From positions 62,001 through 126,000 of the forward strand of contig NZ_SPQO01000001.1 in NCBI RefSeq assembly GCF_004570325.1: a stretch of DNA of 64,000 nucleotides. The letters run 5' to 3'. A program made the translations under genes and the position numbers. Of this stretch, positions 1 through 7,632 are shown piece by piece. This DNA is from Mycobacterium sp. PS03-16 (lineage in GTDB: Bacteria > Actinomycetota > Actinomycetes > Mycobacteriales > Mycobacteriaceae). The stretch's first letter is position 1. Each line of letters begins with the position of its first letter. The notes under the pieces were generated by a model. It searched no databases and was not told the origin of the DNA. It was given only the letters and a program-made list of their open reading frames with translations.

Positions 1-263
1 CGGTAGGCGCGGTCCTCGGCGCGGGTGCGTCGGCGGGTGGGCATGGCCAGGCCCCGCTCGGGGCTGAGCGCTGTGTGGGTGGTCGGGTGCTCGGGTGGGG
101 GGAGGTCGTTGCTGGGGTGGGCGAGGTGGGGGAAGTAGAGGGCGCCGGCGGGGGTGGTGGTGTGGGTGCGGCCGGTGGGTGAGGTCCAGATGACGGTGCC
201 GTCGGGCAGTTGGTGGTCGTGCCAGCCGGTGGGTCCGGTGTAGAAGGTTTTGAGCAGGTGGTG
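1..263 (-). pseudogene. 3' fragment of DUF222/HNH endonuclease gene, cut off by the mobile element
   Basis: Reading the minus strand from 263 to 1 gives an uninterrupted frame beginning HHLLKTFYTGPTGW and continuing with a QLPDGTVIWTSPTG stretch and an Arg-rich tail. This is the typical C-terminus of mycobacterial DUF222/HNH (13E12-like) proteins. The frame runs off the left edge, so the true stop lies outside the window. The fragment has no start codon. Its partner is the truncated gene at 16593-17922, and the two join in frame at the shared CAC codon. It is not expected to be expressed as a useful protein while the element is integrated. Confidence 0.85.
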
Positions 264-275
264 ACAGCTACTGGC
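250..275. other. attL, left junction of the integrated element
   Basis: Host sequence (minus strand CACCACCTGCTCAAAACC) changes to element sequence at the GTG triplet 261-263. The same GTG (CAC on the minus strand) occurs at the right junction 16599-16601, and fusing the two host flanks there restores the DUF222/HNH reading frame. A very short shared core is what large serine integrases leave, since they exchange at a central dinucleotide. The integrase start codon lies only 30 bases inside this junction. Confidence 0.8.
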
Positions 276-292
276 CGGAGTACGCTTTATTC

Positions 293-1708
293 ATGGACGC
301 CGCCGTATACCTTCGGATCAGTTCCGACCCCACCGGCCAGCAACTCGGTGTAGCAAGGCAACGTGAGGACTGCTTGGCACTGTGCGAAAAGCACGGCTGG
401 ACGCCCGTCGAGTACGTCGACAACGACATCAGCGCCAGCAGCCGAAAGCGTCGCCCCGCATACGAACGGATGCTGACCGATATCACCGAAGGCCGAATCG
501 GTGCGGTTGTCGCGTGGGATTTGGACCGCCTTCACCGCCGTCCCATCGAACTCGAAGCGTTCATGGCGGCCGCCGACGAACACCGCACCGCCCTGGCGAC
601 CGTTTCGGGCGATATCGACCTGTCGACGGCCCAGGGACGGTTGACCGCACGGCTCAAAGGCAGCGTTGCGGCCCACGAAATCGAACACAAGCGCGCGCGA
701 CAGTTGCGCGCCGCTCAGCAGAAGGCCGAAAGCGGTCGCCCTCAATGGCGCAAAGCCTTCGGATACCAAGACACCGAGTCGGGACCGATTCCCGATCCAG
801 TAATCGCCCCGCTGGTCAAGCGCGTCTACGCGCACGTGCTGGCTGGCGGATCGATCACCGATGGCGCAAGAATGCTCAACGCCGAAAGCGCCTTCGGGCT
901 CAACGGCAAGCCGTGGACGGCATCCACACTGAGTCTGTTTTTACGATCTCCCCGCAATGCGGCGCTGCGGTCGCACAACGGTCAGATTCTCGACGGCGTG
1001 AAAGGGACATGGCCTGCGCTGGTTGATGAGGAAACATGGCGCGCGGTGCAAACCGTGCTGACAGCGCCGGGACGCGCGCCAGGGCGCAAGAGCGTGCGAA
1101 AGCACCTGCTGACCGGCGTTCTGCAATGCGGCAAGCCTAGTTGCGACGGCTACCTATCAGGCCAATGGGTTATGCAATCCCACCAGGGCGGGCCGAAGGC
1201 GCATTCGATCACGTATGGCTGTAAGAAGTGCCGTGGTGTATCGGTACGCGCAGAACACGTCGAGCCGTTGGTGTACGGCGTAGTGGCCGGTCGACTTGCC
1301 AGAACCGACGCCGCAGACCTGCTGCGCGATAGCGCCTTCGATCCCGAAGAGGCGAAACGAATCCACGACGAGAAGCAGTCGCTTTACGCGCAGATCCGCG
1401 CCGCCGAATCCGAGTACGACGAGGGCATCATCGACGGTCGTCGCTTGGCCGCGCGAAAAGAACGCGTCGCGCAGAAACTGGCCGACATCGAACGCCGGAT
1501 GGCTGATGCGGACCGACTGCGGGTGTTCGACGGGTTGCCGTTGGGAACGCCCGAAGTCAACGAGAAGCTTTCGCAGTTGTCGCCGGATCGGCTACGCGCG
1601 GTGATTGATGTTCTCGTGGAGTTCACCGTCGCACCGGTCGGCAAGGGTTACAGGCCGAAAAGCGGAGACCGCTTCGATCCCGAACGGGTACGAATTCACT
1701 GGAAATGA
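293..1708 (+). CDS. int: Large serine recombinase (site-specific integrase)
   Basis: 471 aa. The N-terminal resolvase domain starts VYLRISSD, with Ser10 as the expected nucleophile and Arg8 nearby; a DLDRLHRRP helix lies near residue 78. A recombinase domain (about 155-260) is followed by a zinc ribbon with cysteine pairs near 279/284 and 310/313, then a coiled-coil stretch (about 350-400), as in phiC31/phiRv1-type integrases. It would catalyse attP x attB integration and, with a directionality factor, excision. The start is the ATG 30 bases from attL with a GGAG about 12 bases upstream. Integration therefore replaces most sequence upstream of the gene, which could change its expression between circular and integrated forms. 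Confidence 0.95.
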   Translation: MDAAVYLRISSDPTGQQLGVARQREDCLALCEKHGWTPVEYVDNDISASSRKRRPAYERMLTDITEGRIGAVVAWDLDRLHRRPIELEAFMAAADEHRTALATVSGDIDLSTAQGRLTARLKGSVAAHEIEHKRARQLRAAQQKAESGRPQWRKAFGYQDTESGPIPDPVIAPLVKRVYAHVLAGGSITDGARMLNAESAFGLNGKPWTASTLSLFLRSPRNAALRSHNGQILDGVKGTWPALVDEETWRAVQTVLTAPGRAPGRKSVRKHLLTGVLQCGKPSCDGYLSGQWVMQSHQGGPKAHSITYGCKKCRGVSVRAEHVEPLVYGVVAGRLARTDAADLLRDSAFDPEEAKRIHDEKQSLYAQIRAAESEYDEGIIDGRRLAARKERVAQKLADIERRMADADRLRVFDGLPLGTPEVNEKLSQLSPDRLRAVIDVLVEFTVAPVGKGYRPKSGDRFDPERVRIHWK

Positions 1709-1951
1709 TGGCGAATCGTTTCCCATAATCCGAAACTATTAGTTTCCAAGAACCATTATCTTTGGCGTTGGGAATAGCCGTTCCGCCGCCCCGCATGTCG
1801 CCATTGCCTGAAATGACTCAATGGCCTAACGTGGAAGGTAGAAGGGGTTTTTTCCGAGTTCACCCACCCATAGACTCCGGCATGGCTGTTCTGTTTCAGC
1901 CGATCTATTCGACATGCCTCGAAATCGAAGGCTAGAACAGATTGGCTTTTC

Positions 1952-2164
1952 ATGTCTGGAAACGACACCTCAACTCGGCCGGCCGATTACTGGTCGACTC
2001 AGCAGGCCGCTCAGTACCTCGGCGTTCCGGTTCGTAACGTCCGAAACGCGGTTGCGCGTGGATCACTACGCGCCTATCGGATCGGTGGTCTTTACAAGTT
2101 CGATCCCGCAGATGTTCGCGACTTCGTGAAACCCGTCAATCCGGACTGTGGCGGTGCAGCGTGA
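1952..2164 (+). CDS. Excisionase-like HTH_17 (MerR-type) DNA-binding protein
   Basis: 70 aa. The core YWSTQQAAQYLGVPVRNVRNAV followed by GSLRAYRIGGLYKF is the winged helix-turn-helix of the HTH_17/excisionase family. Known: small HTH_17 proteins act as recombination directionality factors in phiRv1-like elements, or as regulators. Here it sits one gene from the integrase and at the head of the replication genes, so it could do either. The ATG at 1952 has no clear Shine-Dalgarno sequence. The 243 bases between int and this gene hold no convincing gene and probably contain its promoter. It overlaps the next small gene by 4 bases (GTGA). Confidence 0.8.
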   Translation: MSGNDTSTRPADYWSTQQAAQYLGVPVRNVRNAVARGSLRAYRIGGLYKFDPADVRDFVKPVNPDCGGAA

Positions 2165-2322
2165 TTAAGCGCGGCGGGAATCCGGCGAATCTGTCCGCTA
2201 TCGACGCGTACATCGCTCGTGTTCTAGCTCAAGCGCCCCCACTCACGGACGAACAACGGACACGGTTGGCAGAACTACTGAGACCGTGCCGAACGCCGCG
2301 CCAAACCCATAACTCAGTCTGA
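2161..2322 (+). CDS. Small phage protein with APPLTDEQR motif
   Basis: 53 aa, GTG start overlapping the stop of the excisionase-like gene by 4 bases, so translational coupling is likely. It contains the helix AYIARVLAQAPPLTDEQRTRLAELL. A second short protein at the far right of the element (16369-16527, minus) has the closely similar AAPPLSAEQRKALATLL. I recognise this motif as common in small proteins of actinobacterial prophages but know of no assigned function. Confidence 0.6.
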   Translation: MIKRGGNPANLSAIDAYIARVLAQAPPLTDEQRTRLAELLRPCRTPRQTHNSV

Positions 2323-2335
2323 AAGGGAACGTCCT

Positions 2336-3097
2336 ATGTCCTCCATGTATGAGCCGCCAGCCGAAATCGCCCACCTGGTGCAGCGCTTCGAAGACAACGA
2401 ACGTCGAACCGAAGCCAGCGCCGCGAATCTGACCGGTGGTCCGACACGGGTGTTGCCGTTCATCGTCGGTGCCGACCCACGAACGCGCCCGATCCCCCAT
2501 GCGTTTCTAGAACGCTTCGAACCTGCTACCGCCGTCGTTCACGGCCAGGCGGGCGGCGCGGCGCTCACCATTCTCGCCACCAGTCGCCCTGGCGACTTGT
2601 GGATCGGTGACGACTTGCAGACCGCCGAAGTAGTGGCCGAACTGATCGCCGAAGATCTGCATTGCGACGTGCGGCTGCTCGATGGTGCCGACTTCGGGAC
2701 GTGCGTCGACCGGCATCGCGAAGTCGCCAATCTGTACGCGTCGGTCAACGGTGCGAGCGGGCGACGAAACTACGTCGCTGAGCACTTCCATACGGTGCCG
2801 TTCGACCGGGGCGGGACGGTCGTGCTGTGTCGAGCCTGCGACTGGTGCTGGAACGCGTTGCTTCTCGGAATCGATTCAACCCGGTGCGGAGTGATCGAGT
2901 CGAACGACGACGGTTTCGGCTCGGTGGGCATGGCTCAGGTCGACCAGGCCGAATACCGTTGGGACACCGGTTACGTGCGTTCGGTGATCGATGAGTTCCG
3001 CGCGACGTTCGGTCGCAATCCGACGATTGCTGAGCTATCGGAAACGCTGATGGCAGTTGAGTTCGTGCCGCAGGCCGGCGAATCGAAAGAAGACTGA
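2336..3097 (+). CDS. Hypothetical element protein with a CxxC pair
   Basis: 253 aa. I do not recognise the family. The start ATG has a good AAAGGGA site 8 bases upstream. The protein is acidic and appears soluble and mixed alpha/beta; a CRACDWC sequence near residues 166-172 could be half of a metal site. It lies between the small APPL protein and the replication protein, with a perfect 13-bp stem-loop just downstream. The position suggests an early replication-module function. No signal peptide or membrane segment is visible. Confidence 0.7.
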   Translation: MSSMYEPPAEIAHLVQRFEDNERRTEASAANLTGGPTRVLPFIVGADPRTRPIPHAFLERFEPATAVVHGQAGGAALTILATSRPGDLWIGDDLQTAEVVAELIAEDLHCDVRLLDGADFGTCVDRHREVANLYASVNGASGRRNYVAEHFHTVPFDRGGTVVLCRACDWCWNALLLGIDSTRCGVIESNDDGFGSVGMAQVDQAEYRWDTGYVRSVIDEFRATFGRNPTIAELSETLMAVEFVPQAGESKED

Positions 3098-3136
3098 GCG
3101 CCAACAGCGGACACACGCCGACCCTCACAATGCAAT

Positions 3137-3175
3137 CGCCCCGGTCAGGGCAAACGGTAGAACCTGACCGGGGCG
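3137..3175. promoter_or_regulatory. Perfect 13-bp stem-loop upstream of the replication gene
   Basis: Arms CGCCCCGGTCAGG (3137-3149) and CCTGACCGGGGCG (3163-3175) are exact inverted complements around a 13-base loop. It lies 27 bases before the ATG of the primase gene and is not followed by a T tract. It could be an attenuator or intrinsic-type terminator, an operator, or a structured leader limiting primase expression. Confidence 0.6.
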
Positions 3176-3202
3176 CACAGACCGAATCTCGCAGGACGAT
3201 CT

Positions 3203-5608
3203 ATGAACAGCTTACCAAACGCATTGGACGTTTCCGGTCGCGAAAGCGGTTATGTGCCTGACATTTCTGTCGTCTCGCCGGGCGATATCGGTATGGCCGC
3301 AGCGCTCTACATCGAAGCCGGTCTATCCGTGCTGCCGGTCGCCATCGGCAAGCATCCCGGTTCCATCGTGGGCAGCAACTGGCCGTCGAAGTCGAGCCGC
3401 GAGGCGAAGACGGTTTGCGACTGGTGGACGGCGCACCCTGACGCCGGAATCGCCATCCATACCGGGGCGAGCGGGATAACCGCGTTCGATCTGGACATCG
3501 ATGCCGAGACATTGCCAAGCGAACTGGAATGGCTCGATGCCGGTCGGTTCCAATCGTCACGGGGCGGGATCGGTGTACGCGGGCATTACGTGTTCCACAC
3601 GGGGACCGAAGTGTTCACATCGGGAGACCTGAAGCTCTCCGATGGCAGAACGGTTGGCGACGTGCGCAGCGGTAACAGCGTGATCCTGGTCGACCCGTCA
3701 CCGCACCCGAAGTCACACCAGGGCGGGGAGTATCAATGGCGGGCCAATGACGCCGGTGAGCCGTTCCCACCGCTGCCAGAGGCCGCACGCGCCTACCTGC
3801 GCCCACTGGGCACCCTGACGGCACGCGGCGGTCTGGCTGCCGCCGACGCAGCCGTGAGCGCTGCCCTGGCCGACTGGACGGGGTGTGAGCGACCGAAAGC
3901 ACTCGACAACCTGACCGGCTCGATACGCCGTGCGCGTTCGGGTACCCGAAGCCGGACGCTCAACGCGCTACGGATCGCGGCCTGTGAATCGCGATTGGGT
4001 TTCTACCCGCTGGCCGATGCCGTCGAACGGATAAAGGTCGCCGCCATCGATTCGTACACCGCTCGCGGTGAGAGCTTCGAGGCGCACATGGGTGGGCACG
4101 AATTCGGGCGGTTGATTGGTAACGGTGTCGGCTATGCGAGTAGTCGCACTCTGGCCGATATCGACGCCGAAGCGCGACGGCTGTACGGCACCAGACACAC
4201 CGACAACGTGATCGCGTTTCCGAGCAAGGCAGGTATCACGGTGCCAACCGGCGAGAAGCATTGCAAATCAATCGAAATGGAGTTCTGGGAGTCATCAGAT
4301 CAGTTGCGAGACCTCCACCAGTTCGCCCGCGCGCGCATGGTGGGACCGTGGGCCATGCTCGGCAACGTGCTGGCTCGCGTCGTAGCTCACATCCCGCCGC
4401 ACGTCGTGTTGCCCCCGACCATTGGAAGCCACGCGAGCCTGAATATTTTCGTCGCTCTTGTCGGTCGCAGCGGCGACACGAAATCGGTGTCCATGTCCGC
4501 CGCTGGAAACTGGGTCAAAATCGAGCCCGATTATCAGCCCTGCAAACCGGGTAGCGGAGAGGGATTGGCGAAGTGCTTCGCATATCGAACCAAAATGCCG
4601 AACAACGGCGGGTGGACTCAAGTCGGTAAGCAATGGTCGGTGCTGGCGAAGCTACCCGAAGTCGATACGCTGACCGCAAGTGCTGCCAGGGGTGGTGCAA
4701 CGATCATGAGCACGCTTCGTGAAGGCTGGTCAGGCGAACGCATCGGCACCGACTACGCAGGCGAAGACAAGCAAATCGTGTTGCACGCCAACCGATATCG
4801 GCTATGTCTGGTCATGGGCGTGCAACCCAACCGATCCCGTGCGCTGTTCGATGACGCTGACGGCGGTACACCGCAACGGTTCCTTTGGTTGCCGTCTGAT
4901 GATCCCGACATGCCAGATTCCGAACCGGATGAACCGCCCGTACTCGATCTCGGTCGCTGGGAGCGAGCGAATCCAATGGCGAATCTGGTCGGCGATGTCG
5001 ACCTCATTCGTAACGGTCAGCTTGGCGACGTGGCTGATCCCGCTGATTTCGATGTACTCGCGATTCCCGATTCGGCACGCGATCAGATCAAGGCGACACG
5101 TCGTGCCGTAGCTCGCGGCGATCGGTCGGTGAATCCGCTTGACGGTCACAAGTTGTTGGTTCGGCTCAAGGTTGCCGCAGCGCTGATGGCGCTGGAAGGC
5201 CGACGCAAGACGATCACCGAATCGGACTGGGAGCGTGCCGGGACTGTCATGGCGGTTTCAGACCGCACGCGAAAGCAAGTGATCGAAAAGTTGCAAGCGC
5301 AGCGTTCCGAGGAGAACGAAGCGCGGGGCCGATTCGAAGGTGAACGCGCGGACGTAGCAGAACAGACGAGAGCAGAGCGCGCAATCCATCGTGTTTCGGA
5401 AAACATCGTGCGCATACTCCGAACGAAGTTCGACGGCAGTGCAGCGCGTGCGGAACTACGGACTAAGGTCGCGTATCGAGACCGCGAACACTATGACGAC
5501 GCCGAAACGTATCTCGTTGAAGCACAACGGATTGAGAAGGCGAGATCAGACAACCACGGTCCCGATGGCTTCGTCCTGACGCTGCGCGACGACACAGCCA
5601 GCAAATGA
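3203..5608 (+). CDS. Replication protein: bifunctional primase-polymerase plus DUF3987-type ATPase/helicase
   Basis: 801 aa. The N-terminal prim-pol domain (about 25-200) shows the acidic DLDID motif at residues 96-100, a GHYVF histidine near 128, and GDVRSGNSVILVDPSPHP near 151-168. The C-terminal half (about 350-700) resembles DUF3987 ATPases, with a P-loop-like GRSGDTKS near residue 421 in which the usual glycine before the lysine is Thr. A charged, probably coiled region follows, rich in Glu/Arg. The likely role is initiation, priming and unwinding of element DNA, acting at the iteron cluster directly downstream. The ATG has GGACGA upstream. Such proteins are typical of satellites and small temperate phages that replicate autonomously after induction. 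Confidence 0.85.
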   Translation: MNSLPNALDVSGRESGYVPDISVVSPGDIGMAAALYIEAGLSVLPVAIGKHPGSIVGSNWPSKSSREAKTVCDWWTAHPDAGIAIHTGASGITAFDLDIDAETLPSELEWLDAGRFQSSRGGIGVRGHYVFHTGTEVFTSGDLKLSDGRTVGDVRSGNSVILVDPSPHPKSHQGGEYQWRANDAGEPFPPLPEAARAYLRPLGTLTARGGLAAADAAVSAALADWTGCERPKALDNLTGSIRRARSGTRSRTLNALRIAACESRLGFYPLADAVERIKVAAIDSYTARGESFEAHMGGHEFGRLIGNGVGYASSRTLADIDAEARRLYGTRHTDNVIAFPSKAGITVPTGEKHCKSIEMEFWESSDQLRDLHQFARARMVGPWAMLGNVLARVVAHIPPHVVLPPTIGSHASLNIFVALVGRSGDTKSVSMSAAGNWVKIEPDYQPCKPGSGEGLAKCFAYRTKMPNNGGWTQVGKQWSVLAKLPEVDTLTASAARGGATIMSTLREGWSGERIGTDYAGEDKQIVLHANRYRLCLVMGVQPNRSRALFDDADGGTPQRFLWLPSDDPDMPDSEPDEPPVLDLGRWERANPMANLVGDVDLIRNGQLGDVADPADFDVLAIPDSARDQIKATRRAVARGDRSVNPLDGHKLLVRLKVAAALMALEGRRKTITESDWERAGTVMAVSDRTRKQVIEKLQAQRSEENEARGRFEGERADVAEQTRAERAIHRVSENIVRILRTKFDGSAARAELRTKVAYRDREHYDDAETYLVEAQRIEKARSDNHGPDGFVLTLRDDTASK

Positions 5609-5629
5609 CCGCCGAAGGTTTGCCGGGCA

Positions 5630-5656
5630 CCCTGTACAGGCTGTACACCCTGTACA
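5630..5656 (+). repeat. Iteron triplet, left
   Basis: Head-to-tail 9-mers CCCTGTACA, GGCTGTACA, CCCTGTACA with no spacing. Each contains the palindrome TGTACA. Confidence 0.85.
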
Positions 5657-5755
5657 CGACCGTGCATCAATGGGTTAGGCCGAAATGCAAAAGACCAGGA
5701 TAGATGGATTTATTCATAGGCCGTATATGCGTCAGAAACTGGATTCCGGAACCGA

Positions 5756-5782
5756 CGTACAGGGTGTACAGGGTGTACAGCC
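5756..5782 (-). repeat. Iteron triplet, right (inverted)
   Basis: Read on the minus strand from 5782: GGCTGTACA, CCCTGTACA, CCCTGTACG. These are the same 9-mers as the left triplet in opposite orientation, with one base changed in the last copy. Confidence 0.85.
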
Positions 5783-5906
5783 TGATTTGCCCGAAGGGAG
5801 GTCGCGACAGCAAACAGCGAATCGCTGGCGAATCGCGCTGCGTCCAAACCGAAGACACGCCGACGCGCCGGTCGCCGCGTCAACGAATCTAGGGAACACT
5901 TGAACG

Positions 5907-6590
5907 ATGAGCGTCGAAACGACCTCGGCCGCCGCCCTGGTGTCCGTCACCGACGATCAGGCCGACACACGACCGCGCCAGCGTCAAGCACGCACCACCA
6001 AGCAAGCGGCTGAACCGAGGGCGCTCACGCTGATCTGTGAGCGGTGCGAACGCCCGGTGCGGGGTGTGGGCGCAGGATTCGCCTACGTCGATCTGCGGGA
6101 CGCTCAGGCGGTCGCCATGGGTCATCGACCACCTGGGGCTGAGGACGGCGGCAAGGCCGGCTGGTCGGTCGCCCACAAGGCGTGCGCGCCGGAAGCGACC
6201 GCGACGATCAACCCGTACTTCCGTATGTGGGCAGAACGCGTCTCCACCACTGACGATCTGCTCGACGCCGTGGCCGATCTGAGTCGCCTGTCGTGGTTCG
6301 GCCACACCGACTGGGGCGGTCTGGTGCGTCGACTGCTGGCCGACACCGAACACGACCGCACGGAGGGGCCAGCGCAACGCGCACGGCAGGCCGCCGAACG
6401 GCGCGCAGGACAACTCGCTGCCGATGATCCCCGCCACGGAACGGTCAACGGCTACAACAATTACGGCTGCCGGTGCGAAGAGTGTCGGCTGGCGTTCTCC
6501 GACGCGCACGCCCGCAAGAAGGCGGCGAAGGCGGCGCTGAGCGCCGCACACAGCGACGATCACGGGTCAGGTGGGGTCGATGGACACTGA
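5907..6590 (+). CDS. Phage protein with C-terminal HGT...CRCEEC motif
   Basis: 227 aa, unrecognised as a whole. An N-terminal CERC (about 44-47) and the C-terminal HGTVNGYNNYGCRCEECRLAF segment (about 177-197) look metal-binding; the latter motif recurs in many actinophage proteins of unknown role. The middle is helical and charged. It is the first gene after the putative origin, and its 3' end overlaps the following connector-like gene by 11 bases. It may act at the replication-packaging interface, but that is inference from position only. Confidence 0.65.
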   Translation: MSVETTSAAALVSVTDDQADTRPRQRQARTTKQAAEPRALTLICERCERPVRGVGAGFAYVDLRDAQAVAMGHRPPGAEDGGKAGWSVAHKACAPEATATINPYFRMWAERVSTTDDLLDAVADLSRLSWFGHTDWGGLVRRLLADTEHDRTEGPAQRARQAAERRAGQLAADDPRHGTVNGYNNYGCRCEECRLAFSDAHARKKAAKAALSAAHSDDHGSGGVDGH

Positions 6591-7053
6591 AGCGTTCCTG
6601 ACAGCGCTCGCGGGCTATCTGGCCGGTGTGGGCCTGGCCCAGTGGTCAGCCGTGGGTGACTACCGCGACGATCCCGCGCTGCCAGCCATCCAGTTCGCAC
6701 AAGCCGACGTACCCGACACCTTGTGTGTGCTCACCGTGACCGGCCGCAACGAAGCGTTACGTCAGTGGGACGTGGCATTCACGTTCCGCGCGACCGGTGT
6801 GAATCCCTTACCGGTCGAGAAGCTGGCCGACGCAGTGTCCGATCACTTTCGCATTGCGTTCGATCTCCGGTCTCAGGGCCAGTGGGTCGGCGGATCGATT
6901 CAGGTTATGCCAACGGTCGCGCTGCCTGGCGGGCTGACTCTGACCGAGGTGTCTCAGAAATTCCGTGGCACAGCGGAGTTGACATCCGCGGCTAAGCACA
7001 AAGGGTCACGGTTCGTCCGGTCGGACAGCTACCGGATGACGGTGCGTGGTTGA
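6580..7053 (+). CDS. Tail-terminator / minor-capsid-like joining protein
   Basis: 157 aa from the ATG at 6580, which has AGGTGGGG about 4 bases upstream; a GTG at 6571 is the alternative. The layout (N-terminal helix AFLTALAGYLAGVG, beta-rich core with VLTVTGR and WDVAFTFRA, C-terminal FRGTAEL) resembles minor capsid/tail-terminator proteins of long-tailed phages. It is separated from the other joining proteins at 12.8-14.4 kb by the HNH and terminase genes, which is unusual. If correctly assigned it would cap the head-tail interface used to accept helper tails. Confidence 0.45.
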   Translation: MDTEAFLTALAGYLAGVGLAQWSAVGDYRDDPALPAIQFAQADVPDTLCVLTVTGRNEALRQWDVAFTFRATGVNPLPVEKLADAVSDHFRIAFDLRSQGQWVGGSIQVMPTVALPGGLTLTEVSQKFRGTAELTSAAKHKGSRFVRSDSYRMTVRG

Positions 7054-7060
7054 GCGCGTC

Positions 7061-7438
7061 ATGTCGAGTGTGCGTAAGCCGTGTGTTGAGCCGGGATGTC
7101 CGAACTACGTCGAAACGACTGCTGTTTCGGCACGCCAGTCGGTCAAGCGGAATCGGTGCCGCGACCATCAACGCGCATTCGACCGGGCATACGACCGGGT
7201 GCGAGACGGTCGCCCGAATCGGGTCGCCCGAAACGACTCGGAGTATCGCGCGATTCGCAAACCGATAGGCCTACGGTGCGCGTTGCGGATCGCGGGTGTC
7301 TGCACCGGGTGGGCGACGACGTGGGACCACAAGACTCCGCTCGCCGCAGGCGGAACGCATCACCGTTCGAACCTCCAACCGGCCTGCGTTCCGTGCAACT
7401 CGTCAAAAGGCGCTCAGATCAGCACTCCGAAACCGTGA
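7061..7438 (+). CDS. HNH endonuclease (packaging-associated type)
   Basis: 125 aa from the ATG at 7061; an in-frame GTG at 7046 overlaps the previous stop and is possible. An N-terminal CVEPGCP pair and the HNH core WDHKTPLAAGGTHHRSNLQPAC with CNSSKG at the C-terminus are clear. Known: HNH proteins encoded beside terminase genes, such as HK97 gp74, assist terminase in genome cutting during packaging, and capsid-forming satellites often carry one. It is transcribed toward the terminase gene, which lies on the opposite strand. Confidence 0.9.
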   Translation: MSSVRKPCVEPGCPNYVETTAVSARQSVKRNRCRDHQRAFDRAYDRVRDGRPNRVARNDSEYRAIRKPIGLRCALRIAGVCTGWATTWDHKTPLAAGGTHHRSNLQPACVPCNSSKGAQISTPKP

Positions 7439-7632
7439 AAAGTTCGGACACTTGACATCCCATCGCCCCGCCATCCCCGGTTCCTTTTGCTTACAACGGC
7501 GGCGTTTCGGCGGATTGTGGCCGATCTCGGCTCAGACTGGCCGATTGCGGGCGCTGTATCGCGCACTGACGCGTGTTCTCGGTTACCGGGCTCCACGGGC
7601 TGGTCCTTCCGCGAGCGTCGGATACATCGGCG

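Larger units (their letters stand above)
5630..5782. other. Candidate replication origin (two opposed iteron triplets around an AT-richer core)
   Basis: Three 9-bp iterons on the top strand (5630-5656) face three copies of the same iteron on the bottom strand (5756-5782). The 99 bases between them are AT-richer (5701-5750 is 58% A/T against about 35-40% in flanking genes) and contain runs such as GGATTTATTCATA and GTATATGC. It lies immediately downstream of the primase/ATPase gene. Known: SaPI-type origins consist of short iteron sets flanking an AT-rich melting region beside rep. Inference: this is where the element's replication protein acts. Confidence 0.7.

Noticed and set aside
1756..1968. 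Minus-strand 70-codon frame between int and the excisionase-like gene
   Set aside because: Overlaps the start of the excisionase-like gene, lacks a ribosome site and has no recognisable motif; the region is more likely regulatory.
5630..5782. Possible short CRISPR-like array
   Set aside because: Repeats are 9 bp, directly adjacent without spacers, and the two sets are inverted; no cas genes are present.
5685..5903. 72-codon plus-strand frame through the right iteron triplet
   Set aside because: No ribosome site, no recognisable protein features, and the repeats are better explained as origin iterons.
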